NCBI GenBank assembly: GCA_965112735.1
Contig: OZ218963.1
Coordinates: 372,001 to 436,000 of the forward strand
Reading direction: 5' to 3'
Source: Phaeosaccion multiseriatum
Taxonomy: Eukaryota > Ochrophyta, other classes
Length of the DNA stretch: 64,000 nucleotides
Part shown: positions 1 through 12,193 of the stretch, in pieces
Position numbering within the stretch: the stretch's first letter is position 1
How the letters are laid out: every line of letters begins with the position of its first letter
The notes under the pieces: model-generated
Told to the model about the DNA's origin: nothing
The model's input: only the letters and a program-made list of their open reading frames with translations
Databases searched by the model: none
Program-made: the position numbers and the translations under genes

Positions 1-461
1 CTCTTCCTCTTCAAGGAGAGGGCGTCGGAGGGGAGGGGGCTTTTCTTTCCTTCCTTCTTCTCCTATAGGAAATCAACCTAAGAATTACGTATGGGTCGAC
101 TCCAAGAGGAAGGCATGCAGTCATGAGCCTCGCTCGTAGGGAGGAGCTCTCTCTCTCTCTTCTGTAGGCAGAGGGCGGAGGGGCGCTGCTGAGGGACGGC
201 TCCTGCAATCAATCAATCAGCAGGGGTGGTGACGCTTCGCTCTCACGTGGACTTGAGGCGGGACGGCGTGGCCTCATTTACTCAAGGAAAGGAAGTACAC
301 CACTGCAGCCGCCTGCAGACGTCTTATAAAGTGGATATAATGAATTTCAACCACTCCCGACGTTGGTCTAACAACTGAACCTGAAACTGAAGCTATCGTA
401 TAGGCAGCGCAGATGGCACTAGAGGGTGCACATATAATCCTTGGAGGCTTTACACTATATG
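1..461. other. 3' flank of the WW/ankyrin gene
   Basis: No gene recognised. The stretch lies downstream of a minus-strand gene that ends at 462 and contains only short open frames. It would hold the 3' UTR and polyadenylation signals of that gene, but I cannot mark them with confidence. Confidence 0.4.
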
Positions 462-3400
462 CTACCGCGGCGTGAAGAGGTCATCGTCCCCGATCACTTC
501 CCGAACCTGCTCCTCGTCTCCCGCCATACTCCCTCGCTTTGACTCCCCCCCTCCTGCCCCTGTCTCTTGCCCATATGCCTCCCCCTCCCCCTCGGCCCCT
601 CGTTCCTCCTCACAGCCCGCAGGCGGCTCCCACTGACTCGCCCCAGTGACATGATTGTACCAAAAGACGAGATTGGTGCTGGGGTCCTTGTAGGCGGCCC
701 AATCTCCATAGTCGACACCACCAGGGCCCTCCCCCTCCCCGAAACCTTCGCCAAAGCCCTCCCCGAAGCCGCCGCCGGACAAGGGCCCAAGCTCCTCGGG
801 CCTCTCCCATTGGAAGTTGTTGGTTTGGTCGTTGTAGTAGAAGATCTTTCCGTCAGGGACAGTGTATTCGATCCACTCGCCTTCCCGCTGTGAGGAGGAG
901 GAGGAGGAGGAGGAGGAGGAGGAGGAGGAGGAGGAGGAGGAGGAGGAGGAAGAGGAGGAGGAGGAGGGGATAGGAGGGGATACGAGTGGAGGGGAGAGGA
1001 GGTCAGGTCCTCAGAAGGAGGGAAATGAGGTGTAGGTGCAGAGGACGCATCAATGATGCACACAGCAGAACAGCAATACATATGGCAGCTGCGAGCCCCG
1101 AGCAACGGGAGAGAGAGAGAGAGAGGAAGGGAGAGAGAGAGAGAGAGGAAGGGAGAGAGAGAGAGAGAGGAAGGGAGAGAGAGAGAGAGGAAGGGAGAGA
1201 GAGAGAGGAAGGGAGAGAGAGAGAGAGAGGAAGGGAGAGAGAGAGAGAGAGAGAGAGGAAGGGAGAGAGAGAGAGAGAGAGAGAGGAAGGGAGAGAGAGA
1301 GAGAGGAAGGGAGAGAGAGAGAGAGAGGAAGGGAGAGAGAGAGAGAGGAAGGGAGAGAGAGAGAGAGAGGAAGGGAGAGAGTCTGGTGCATCCAGCTTGC
1401 ACCAGCCCTGGCCAAAACACTCCGCCTGTGCATGGCGACCTATGACAGTCACACTCAAAAGTAACGCCCAAGTCCAAAAAACCCCTTCCTCCAAGTCAGT
1501 CAGTCAGTCAGTCAGTCACCTTGAGCCGCATGGAGGCATTGCCGAGGCCTTTGCCGGCGGCTCCGAGCTTGCCCTCCGCCTGCTGCCGCTGCAGTGCCCC
1601 GACCTCAGCCGGTTTGGCCCATTGAGAGGTGTCCTGAACGTGATTGTACCAGAACACGCTACTGCCCCCCGTGCCACCATCATCATCATCATCATCACCA
1701 TCACCACCCAACCCCACCCCGACCTCGTTGCGGAAACCCTCTTCTCCTCCGGCGGCGGCGGAGGTGGCGTTTTGGTCTTCGTATGCGATCCAATCGCCCC
1801 AATGCTGCAGCCGCATGGACTTACCACGCTTTAAGGACCACTGAGACTTTTGCTTCTTGAGGAAGACTTGTTGCTCTCCCTCGCTGCTGCTGCTGCTACT
1901 GCCGCTGCCCGCGTTGCTCTCCTGCTCATTCTCCTTCTCTGACCCCGCTCCTCCTGCCTCTGTATCACCAACTCCCCCCCCTGTGACCTTCTTGAGCATC
2001 TCCTTGCATCGCTTGTGCCCCTCCAACGAGGCCAAGAAGAGCACGGAGTCGAAGTACGAGTTGTCGACGGCGTGGTGTAGTTGGTACTCCGCCAGAACCT
2101 TTTCACACGCCGAGTGGCCCCTCCTCGCCGCCAAGTCAATCGGCCTCAGATTCTTGGTGTTCCTCGCATCCGGCGTCGTCCCGTACTGCAGCAAGAGCAG
2201 CAAGCAAGCCGTGCTTCCGTTGCACGCCGCCGCATGAAGCGGGGTGTCGCCTCTCCGATCGGGCTGACTAAGGTCCTGCCCTTCCGAGTCAAGCAACTCA
2301 CACAAGAACTCGGCAATAGGCACGCGGTTAGTTGCGCAGGCAATAAAGAGCGGCGTGCGATGGTCAGAGTCGAGTTGATTGAGGTCGGCCCCGGCCAACA
2401 ACAACACCTCCAGCACCTCTCGGTTCTTGGCAAGGTGGGCCGGACTCATGCCCGCTGCGTTGCGCGGCTCCACGTCTACACAGCCCAAGTCAATGAGGAT
2501 CTTCACGCAGCTCGCCGACCCCGCGGACGCCGCTGCGTGTATGGGGTAGTCACAGTTGGCGTCAGGCTGACTACAACACACCGAGCCAGACCCGGCCGTG
2601 GCGTGAGTGATGAGGAGCCGCGCACATGGACCTTGTGCGTTGGCGCAGGCGTAGAAGAGGGGGGAGCGTTGCGCCTGGTCCAGCGACGTCAGCAGAGAGG
2701 GCCTCGCACCTGAGATGGCCTCAAGACAAGCAAGGTGGCCCATGGCTGCGGCGTAGTGGCACACGGGCAGCTCTCCGGACCTGTGCGCCGCGCACTCCTC
2801 GCAGAGCCCGCTCTCCGTCCCCAACGGCTGCTGCTGCTCGCCCCCCCCCTCCTCCTCCTCCTCCTCCTCCTGCTGCTGCTGCTGCTGCTGCTGCTGTTCT
2901 TCCCCAATCGTCTGCTCCCCCGCGTCGTCGCCCTCTGTGATCGCATCCGGTACGTGCAGCGTCCCTCCTGCCGCCGCCTCCCCATTGAGAACCTCGAACA
3001 GCGACTGGGAGCTCGCCACGAGATGAAGGCGCTTACCCTCCCCCCACTCACCGTCCTCCCCACCCGCACCCCCGAATCCAGCTCCCACACCCCCGAACTC
3101 GGCTGCCTCCTCCGCTTCTTCATTGCCATAATCTTCATAGTCGCCCACGTACTGAAAGGCGGAGTAGTCGTAGTTGTCATCATACGCACCGTCTCCTCCC
3201 TCTTCGCCATAGTAGGGCATTGGATCGTACTGCTGCTGTTGCTGCTGCTCCTGCTGCTGCTGCTCGATTAGCGCCTGGCTCTCCTCCAGCTCTCTCTGCA
3301 GCTGCTCTCTCCTCTCTTTGAGCTCTCTGGCCTGCGTTTCCATCTCTGCAATGGCCTCTGCCTCCGCCTTCATCTTCTCCTCCACCCTGCCGTAAGTCAA

Positions 3401-6400
3401 TGAGTAGCAGGTCAGTCAGTCAGTCAGGAAGTCAATCAGTCAGTCAGTCAGTCAGTCACTCACTCACTCACTCACTCACTCGCTCACTCACTCACTCACT
3501 CACTCACTCACTCATTCACTCACTCACTCACTCCCTCACTCACTCACTCACTCACTCACTCACTCACTCACTCACTCACTCACTCCCTCACTCCCTCACT
3601 CACTCACTCACTCCCTCACTCCCTCACTCACTCACTCACTCACTCACTCACTCACTCACTCACTCACTCACTCACTCACTCCCTCACTCACTCACTCACT
3701 CCCTCACTCACTCACTCCCTCACTCACTCACTCACTCACTCACTCACTCACTCACTCACTCACTCACTCACTCACTCCCTCACTCACTCACTCACTCCCT
3801 CACTCCCTCACTCACTCACTCACTCACTCACCTGCGCTTGGCCTCCTCACTCATGCGCGAGAGCTCTGCCTCCTCCTGCTTCATCTTACACTCTAGCTCT
3901 TGCCGTTTCACCTCCATGGCGCCGCTCTGTGTCGGAGACAGGAGGGGGTGAGGAGGGGGGGAGGGAGAGGGGAGGGAGGAGAGCGCATGGAAGTGCATGA
4001 TGTGCAGCGGAGGGGGCGGCTGTAAGTCCTCCCGACGACTTCTTTTCCCGATATGAAGACCCTTCCGTACCCTCTCCCTCTCTTTCGCTCTTCATCAACC
4101 TCAACTCACTCCCCTCCTCTCCCCCCCTCTCCCCTCCCCTCCCCTCCTCTCCTCTCCCCTCCTCTCCCCTCCTCACCTATCTCTCCTCCTCCCCACCCTC
4201 CTCACCTGCTTCTGCAGCTCCTCCGTCTTTCCCTTCTCCATCTCTGCAATGGCGGCCGCCTCCGCCTTCATCTTCTCCTCCACCCTCCGCTTGGCCTCCT
4301 CACTGAGCTTGAGCATCTCTTTCTCCTCCTGTTTCACTTTGGCCTCCAGTGCCTCTCTGGTCTCCTTCTCCTGCTGCGCAATCTTCTTCATTTGCTCCTC
4401 TAACAACGCTTTCTTCTCCACCCCCTGCTTCCTCACATCCTCTTCCATCTGCAGGCGCTTAGAGGCCATGTCATTCGCTTGCTTTTGCATCTCAAGGAGG
4501 GCTTGCTGCTCTTGCAAGAGCTTCGCCTCCGCCTCCACCTGGGCCTCTGCATTCATGGCCTTGGCCTGCAAGCGGGTGGGTAGTAAGTCAATGGGTGGGT
4601 GTTTGGGTGGGTGGGTGCGTGCGTGGGTGGGTGAGTGCGTGGGTGCGTGAGTGCGTGGGTACGTGGGCGTGTCAGTAGAGGGAGACAGGGCGACTCTTTC
4701 TGTCCACTCCTTCCTTCTCCCTCCCTTCCTCGCTCCCTCCCTCCCTCCCTCCCTGCGGCCTGCTCATCTCTCTCTTCACCCACGCACGCACACATGCACG
4801 CACGCAGGTACACACTCCTCACCTCGACCTTCTTCTTGGCATTGCTGGTGAGCTCATTCATCTTCTCCGCCTCAGACTTGAGCCGGGCCTCCATCTCCTG
4901 CCTCTTACGCACCAGCTCCTCCTTCTTGTTTCTTCTCTTTCGCAGCTTCGCCTCCTGCTGCTCCTCGAGGGACAGCCCACCCCCTGCCCCTCCTCCAGCC
5001 TGTCCACCCCCCGCTCCTCCGCCTGCTGCGGCTGCTGCGGAGGCTGCTGCGTCTGCCCGCTTGGCTTCCGCCTCCACTCTCCGGCGCTTTGCCTCGTCCA
5101 CTGCCGCCATTGCTCTGAGAATCTCGCTTCCTTCCTTCGCTGCCGCAGTAGCAGCAGCAACCCCCGCCCCCCCTCCGGCTCCATCCCCTCCTCCTGCTGC
5201 TGCTCCTCCACCTCCTCCATCCCCCTCTCCTCCTCCTCCTCTTCCTCCTGCTCCTCCTCCTCTTTCTCCTTCTCCTCCTTCTCCTCCTTCTCCTCCTCCT
5301 TCTCCTCCTCCTCCTCCTCCTCCTCCTCCTCCTCCTCCTCCTCCTCCTCCGCCTTCTTCTCTTCCCACTCTGTCCCCCTCCTTACTACTTGCTGCTGCTC
5401 CTTCCCCCCCTAGTTTGGCAGCCGCCATCTCAGCTGCCTTTCGGGCGTCTGCCACCCGTCTGGCCTTGACCTTTTGGCGTGCCTCCCTCTGCTGCCTTAG
5501 TGCAGCCTCAGCCTCTAACCGACGCTGAATAGCCCCCTCCGCCCCCGTCAACACAGCCTGAAGCTGCTCCTTCTCTTGCTCGGTTTCTGTCACCTCCTCC
5601 AGGCGTTTCCGCAGCTTCTCTCGTGCGCCCTCCTCCTTCTCCCCTGAAGGAACAAGAAAACAGATGAGAGAGTCGAGAGCAGCGAGTTAGTGTGTCGCAC
5701 TCACTCTCTGTAAGTTTGTCTCACTCTCTGTAACTGTAAGTGTGTCTCACTCTCTGGAAGTGTCTCTCTCTCTGTAAGTGTGTCTCACTCTCTGTAAGTG
5801 TCTCTCTCTCTGTAAGTGTGTCTCACTCTCTGTAAGTGTCTCTCTCTCTGTAAGTGTCTCTCTCTCTCTGTCCGTGTGTGTACGCGTGTGTGTGTGTGCG
5901 CACGCGAGGATGCAGCATGTGTCTCTCTCTCTCTCTGTTTCGTGTGCGTATGTGTGCGTGTGTGCGTGTGTGTGCGTGTGTGTGCGTGTGTGTGCATCCA
6001 GTGTACTGCTGCATGTCAGCTCACATATATCCGTACCTGCCGTTTCCATCTCGGAGAGCTTGCCGGCCTCCATCACTTCCCTCTCCACGCGAAGCTTCGT
6101 AACCGTATCGCGGGCCTAATACGCAGGTGGGGCACAGACAATACGGGGGTTAAAAGAGTGGAACGAGATATACACACATGTAAGGAGAGAGGGATGGAGA
6201 GGGAGGGAGGGAGGGAGGGAGGGAGGGAGGGAGGGAGGGAGGGAGGGAGGGAGGGAGGGAGGGAGGGAGGGAGGGAGGGAGGGAGGGAGGGAGGGAGGGA
6301 GGGAGGGAGGGAGGGAGGGAGGGAGGGAGGGAGGGAGGGAGGGAGGGAGGGAGGGAGGGAGGGAGGGAGGGAGGGAGGGAGGGAGGGAGGGAGGGAGGGA

Positions 6401-6800
6401 GGGAGGGAGGGAGGGAGGGAGGGAGGGAGGGAGGGAGGGAGGGAGGGAGGGAGGGAGGGAGGGAGGGAGGGAGGGAGGGAGGGAGGGAGGGAGGGAGGGA
6501 GGGAGGGAGGGAGGGAGGGAGGGAGGGAGGGAGGGAGGGAGGGAGGGAGGGAGGGAGGGAGGGAGGGAGGGAGGGAGGGAGGGAGGGAGGGAGGGAGGGA
6601 GGGAGGGAGGGACGGAGGGAGGGACGGAGGGAGGGAGGGAGGGAGGGAGGGACGGAGGGAGGGAGGGAGAGATTGAAGAGAGGGAGATAGGGAGAGGGAA
6701 CGAATGGAGTATGGAGTCGTGCTACAGGTAGACGACATGGTCCACCGATGTATCTCCATCTACTCGCCAGAAGACGAAAGGCAAGGGAACCAGCCACGTA

Positions 6801-6839
<39 letters not shown>

Positions 6840-7590
6840 AACTCACTTCTGCTCGGCGCCGCTTCTCCTCGTCGAGACTCTGTTTCGCCTCCTCCACCCT
6901 CCGCTCCACCGCCTGCACCATATCTCCCTCCACGCCCTGCTCCTTGGCTGCCTCAGCTGCCGCCACAGCCCCCTCTAGCGTCTCCTGCTTCTTCTTCTCC
7001 AAGGCTGCGCGCGCCTTCTCCTCCGTCTCCGCCGCCTCCAGGCCCTCCCCGCCCCTCTCCAGGGCCTGCTGCATTTGCTTGCGCTTCAATGCCGCCTCCT
7101 GGGCCTCCACCATGGCCGCTAGCATGGACGCTCCCTGCGTCTGACGCCGAGAGATCTCATGGATTGTCTCTTTGGCCGCGGCGGAAGCCCTGGCCTCCTC
7201 CTTCCGCGCCTGCGCCACCGCCCTCTGAGGGAGTGCGCGACTCCCCGGCGCAGGCCCTACTCCTGGCAGCGTCGCCCCTCCTCCGGCGGTAGATGTTGAT
7301 ACCTTCACGGCCGTGGGGAAGCCGGGCGGTGGGCCTGCCGGTAAACGGGGTCGGACACCGGCAGGGAGCACACGACCTGTGCCTCCCCTCGACAGCGTCG
7401 GCTTGGAGCCCAAGCTGGAAGGAGGAACGTTTCCCACCAGACTCGGCACGCTCCGGATACTCGGCATCGCCGCTGCTCCAGGCCCTCCCCTTGCTGCCGC
7501 CGCTGCCGTTGCTGCTGCCGCGTCCGCTGGCGAGGGCGGGCCCCCTTTGGCAGCAGCAGCCCCAGTGGGCGGTGCCACGGCGGACGCCAT
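462..7590 (-). CDS. Coiled-coil, ankyrin-repeat and triple-WW-domain protein
   Basis: Seven exons join in frame: 7590-6847, 6115-6037, 5643-4823, 4565-4206, 3926-3832, 3386-1520, 887-462, giving about 1463 residues. The N-terminus is Ala/Pro-rich. A long charged coiled coil (roughly residues 130-870) carries a repeated segment [10 protein letters not shown] in two exons. About residues 900-1165 form ankyrin repeats (motifs such as [33 protein letters not shown]). Three WW-like modules end the protein ([36 protein letters not shown]). WW domains bind proline-rich peptides and ankyrins bind proteins, so a scaffold or cytoskeletal adaptor role is inferred. The gene is divergent from a dynein-2 subunit, so a ciliary role is possible but unproven. 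ATG at 7590 is the first start in the exon. Introns are almost pure simple repeats; Gly-rich and Gln-rich runs inside exons are length-uncertain. Confidence 0.85.
1110..1385. repeat. GA-rich array (GAGAGAGGAAGG units) in an intron
   Basis: Irregular units of GAGA blocks separated by GGAAGG fill the last intron of the WW/ankyrin gene. On the gene's sense strand this is a long pyrimidine tract upstream of the acceptor at 888. A GGA array at 891-966 sits directly against that acceptor. Confidence 0.9.
3406..3831. repeat. CACT tetranucleotide array abutting a splice donor
   Basis: About 420 bp of CACT/CCCT tetramers fill an intron of the WW/ankyrin gene. On the sense strand the array reads GTGAGTGAG... 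and begins exactly at the 5' splice donor after 3832. Confidence 0.9.
5694..5870. repeat. Short tandem repeat of GTAAGTGTGTCTCACTCTCT units
   Basis: Roughly 18-20 bp units alternating GTAAGTGTGTCTCACTCTCT and GTAAGTGTCTCTCTCTCT lie within an intron of the WW/ankyrin gene. A TG-rich stretch follows to about 6000. Confidence 0.85.
6199..6670. repeat. GGGA tetranucleotide array, about 470 bp
   Basis: An almost perfect (GGGA)n array with a few GGGACGGA interruptions at its end lies in the first intron of the WW/ankyrin gene. On the sense strand it is a TCCC pyrimidine tract upstream of the acceptor at 6116. Array length in an assembly may be unreliable. Confidence 0.95.
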
Positions 7591-7996
7591 AGTAGTGTCA
7601 GCTTACGAAGCGATCTCTCGCGGAGGGCTGGACTCGTCCTGGTCCTCTCTGCTGGTGCTGGGCTTGCCTGACTTGTCCTCCATTTCCCTCTTGTAAGCTC
7701 TTTTGCCCCTCCCTCGCCTCGACATTTTTGTCCGACGCCTGTAACCGCGTGGGGCCGCTCACATGGAGGCATATGGGCAGGGATTTCGTCTCGGCGGTTG
7801 AGAATCCTGATCCTGGCTTTTATCTCTCCTTGCTCGGGAAGAAAGAATTCCTGTACTCCGGCTGGTGAACGGTGCAGGGCAGCAGCAGCAGAAGGAGGAG
7901 GAGGACGAGGAGAAGGAGAAGCACCGTGCACTGTGCGCAGGGATGGTGTAGCCAAGGACTAGGACTGGGGGCGGCGCTTCATCACAAGACGTGACG
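7591..7996. promoter_or_regulatory. Divergent intergenic region, WW/ankyrin gene and WDR34-like gene
   Basis: About 400 bp separate two start codons on opposite strands, so it must hold both 5' UTRs and promoters. No TATA box or other motif could be assigned. The motif GGCATATGGGCAGG near 7769 recurs elsewhere in the window. Confidence 0.5.
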
Positions 7997-8945
7997 ATGG
8001 TGCTGGGAGACTTTAGCTGCCGTGCCATCGACTTGCTCTCCCGCAACGAGAGCAAAGAGGACGATGCCACGTTTCGGTCCGTGGAGCTGCAAACCAACGA
8101 GGTCGATCTTTACGACGAGGAAACACAGACTTTAGGGAGCCACATTACATGCGGTGAGTGAGCTGGTGCACGGAGGCGAAGAAGCTTACTTTAGCAACAT
8201 CCACTCGCTCGCTAGCATCGTTTCTCTGGCTGCCTGGATGTCTGTCTGTCGCGCTTCTCTGCGCCTCTTCGTTGCCAGCAAATCAAGCAGATATTGGTCC
8301 TATTTTGACTCTTCCGTCCCACCCCTCTCCCACACTGCTTCTAGCAACACAAACTGGGGACATAAAGGCGAGCAGCAAAGCTCGAACATCCTCCTCGTCC
8401 ACTTCTACTTCCACTGCGTCGGGAGGTGAAGAAAAAGAAGACGGAGGGGAAGGGGAAGGGAAAGAACGTGGCGAAGAGGCCAAGCACAATGAGCGCCAAC
8501 AACAAGAAGAAGACGTTTTGGGAGGATTTGATAGATGGGACCATCCCCCAAAGGGCCTCGCGCGCTTCTTGGAGACGGCAGGGACCACCATGCTAAGAGA
8601 GCTTGAAGCCAACTCGGAGAGCCGGGCCTTCGAAGACTATGACCCTATTCAGCGGCAGGGCCGTGGGGGGGGGGGAGGGACGGGGGGGGAAGCTGGAGTG
8701 GAGCTCCGGTATTCACTGGACTGCGACTTGTCTGACCTGCTCCAGGCCTCTGCAGTGGGCAATACAGACCGAGCTTCGGACGGCTTGCAGTGTACGGGGC
8801 TTGCCTGGAACGCCACCGGCTCTTCGGTAAGTGGGTGTGCATGTGTATGTGTGTTTGTGTGTGTGTGCGTCTGTGTGTGTGTGTGTGTGTGTGTGCATGT
8901 GCATGTATGTGTGTGTGTGCGTGTGTGTGTGTGCATGTGTATGTA

Positions 8946-8986
<41 letters not shown>

Positions 8987-9491
8987 GTGAATATGTGTGT
9001 GTGTGCGTGTGTGCGTGTGCATGTGTATGTGTTGCCGCGATGTGAGATGTCAGACCGTGCCCATCCGTCGCCAGGATGATCGAGTCATTCCTTTCCTCTC
9101 TCTTTGTCTGTCCCTCCAACCCGATCCACCTCGTATCGAGTGTCTCCCACTTATTTCTTCTTCCTCTCTCGTGCTCATTGCTCCTTACCCAAGGGAGGGA
9201 GCCCCTTCCAATGATGTCGAGCCATCACACACATCACCCAACCCTCCAACTTGACATATCGACAACACCCACCCCAACTCTCTCCTTCTCCTCCTCCTTC
9301 TCCTCCTCCTCCTCCTCCTCCTCCTCCTCCTCCTCCGCCTCCTCCTCCTCCGCCTCCTCCTCCTCCTCCTCCTCCTCCTCCTCCTCCTCCTCCTCCTCCT
9401 CCTCCTCCTCCTCCTCCTCCTCCTCCTCCTCCTCCTCCTCCTCCTCCTCCTCCTCCTCCTCCTCCTCCTCCTCCTCCTCCTCCTCCTCCTC

Positions 9492-9551
<60 letters not shown>

Positions 9552-12150
9552 ACTGTCCATGGTCCCTTGCTGTCTGTCTGTCCTCTGCGCCCACTTTCGG
9601 ACGTCCTCTCCTCCCCCCCCCCAACCCCTCAAGGTGATGGCCTCCTTCGGCCGCTTTGACATCACGGGATGGTGTGACGTACCCGGCGCTCTGGCCACTT
9701 GGAACATCTTTCGCAGGGGTTTCGACCCGTCCACCCCTGGGAAAGCCAAACCTGACGTGCTATTGGACCACTCCTCTTGGTGAGGGATGCACGGGAGGGG
9801 CGGGGAGAGAAGGAGAGAAGGAGGGACGGAGAGGGAGAGGGAGAGGGATTGTAGAAGGTCACATACTCTTCACTCTCTCTCTCTCTCACTCTCTGTGTTG
9901 TTTGTGTGTCCCTCCCCCCCTCCCCTCTCTCTCTCTCTCCAATGTAAAGTTTGATGTGCGTGGCGTGTCACCCCGTCCGCCCTGCCCTTGTATGCGCGGG
10001 ATCGTTCAACGGGGAGGTACTCGTGTGGGACCTGGCAAGGGAGGAGCCCCTCATCGCCTCCAGTAAGATTGACGACTTCTTCCATCGGGAGCCGGTGGGG
10101 CAGGTGGTGTGGGTATACAGCACCAAGGAGGAGGTGAGGGAGGGAGGGAGGGAGGGAGGGAGGGAGGGAGGGAGGGAGGGAGGGAGGGAGGGAGGGAGGG
10201 AGGGAGGGAAGGAGGGAGGGAGGGAGGGAGGGAGGAAGGAAGGGAGGGAGGAAGGGAGGGAGGAAGGGAGGGAGGAAGGGAGGGAGGAAGGGAGGGAGGG
10301 AGGGAGGGAGGGAGGGAGGGAGGGAGGGAGGGAGGGAGGGAGGCAGGGAGGGAGGGAGGGAGGGAGGGAGGCAGGGAGGGAGGAAGGAAGGGAGGGAGGA
10401 AGGGAGGGAGGGAGGGAGGGAGGGAAGGAGGGAGGGAGGGAGGGACTCGCTCTCTAGCTTACTCACTCACTCACTCACTCACTATGTCAGGTCCTACTAC
10501 TGCCTTGGCCGCTCCTCCCTCTCCTCTTTCTCCTCCTGCCCACCTAATCTATTCACCTTCTCCCCTCTCCCTCCCTGCCCATATGCCTCTGTCCCTCTTT
10601 TGCCATCCCCTTGTCCCTCCGGATGCCTGGTGTCAGGACTATCGCATCGCCAGCGTCTCTGGAGACGGCAAGATCCTTCTGTGGTCCCTCACCAACCTGC
10701 TGGCTTGCCCCATGGAAGGATACCGCCTCACCCCTGGCCGAGGAAGTAGAGGAGGGGCGAATGACAGAGGTGGTGGCAAGGGACGTGCAGGGGCGGTGAT
10801 TGGAGGCACGTCCATCTCAGTGCCCTCCGAGGGGCGACACGTGAGCTCGATCATTGCGGGTGAGTTGGTTGCCCGCTGTAGTCGACAGCGGTGACACCTT
10901 TCAGAGGGGCCAAGTAGCTGGACACGAAACGCACGCTCTTTCTTTCTTTCTCTCCCCTGATGTAATTTGCCTATACGTACCCAGTGCTCGACAGTGTTCC
11001 ATATCGATGCGATATTCGATATTTGACACATCGAGGGTGTTCGATATTTGAAATTGAAATTCAAGTGCCTGCTGACGCTTGACCTTTTCTGCCCCCACAC
11101 ACTTAGGCTCCGAGGGGGGCGCGGTACTGAGGTGCTTTCTTGCCAACAACTGTCGACGAGGTGGAGGGTCCTCATCCACAGCCATCAAGGGTTGGAGTGC
11201 AGATGCATCAGAGCTGCTGTCCAAGGTTGACGGCAAACATCAGGCCAGCGTGAAGAGGGAGGTGGAGCGAAAGGCCAGAGACCAGCGTGTCAAGAAGGTG
11301 AGAGAGGGGAGGAGAGGGGCGGGGAGGGAGGGAGGGAGGGAGGGAGAGAGGGAGGGAAGGAGAGAGAGGGGGGGGGGACGGACGGAAAGATCGACACACA
11401 GATGGAAAGGCAATACAAACGGGCGCGTGGGCCTATTCAACACCGCTCACTTGCAATTGGCATCCCCTCACTTCACTTCACCGACCCGCAACCAATCCTT
11501 CCTTCAACGTGTCCATTTGTTGGACCGAACAACCAACAGGTGGACCTCGCGCTGGTGTACGCCGCCAAGCCGGACCCCTGCCTGCTCTTCCCTGCCGCCC
11601 GTGACTTCGGTTTTGAGAAGCACGTGGGGCCTGTCCACTCCGTGGAATGTAGCCCTTTCCACAGAGCCATCTTCCTCACGTCGGGGGCAGACGGGACAGC
11701 AAGAGTACACACCACGCTGCAGGTGCGTGTGTGCGTGTGTGCGTGTGTGCGAGTGGGGGTGGGTGGCTGGGTGTGTGTGTGGGCGCGTGAGTGTGTGTAT
11801 GGGTGGGTCGTGGCTGGCTTTGCTCTGACCCTGACCCTGACCCTGACCCTGACCCTGACCCTGACCCTGACCCTGACCCTGACCCTGACCCTGACCCTGA
11901 CCCTGACCCTGACCCTGACCCTGACCCTGACTCTGACCCTGACCCTGACCCTGACCCTGACCCTGACCCTGACCCTGGCCCTGACCCTGACCCTGACCCT
12001 GGCCCTGACCGTGACCCTGACCCTGACCCTGACCCTGACCCTGACCCTGACCCTGACCCTGATCCCAACCTTGATCCTGATCCCTGACTGACCCTGGCCC
12101 TGACCTGACTGACTCTCACCCCTGGCCCTGACCCTCACCCTCACCCTCAC

Positions 12151-12193
<43 letters not shown>

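Noticed and set aside
5816-6797. Long open frames encoding GGRE or PSLP repeats over the GGGA array
   Set aside because: A tetranucleotide array without stops is open in several frames. These are not genes; the same applies to the frames at 9250-9640, 10109-10460, 33720-34340, 47950-48220 and 49260-49716.
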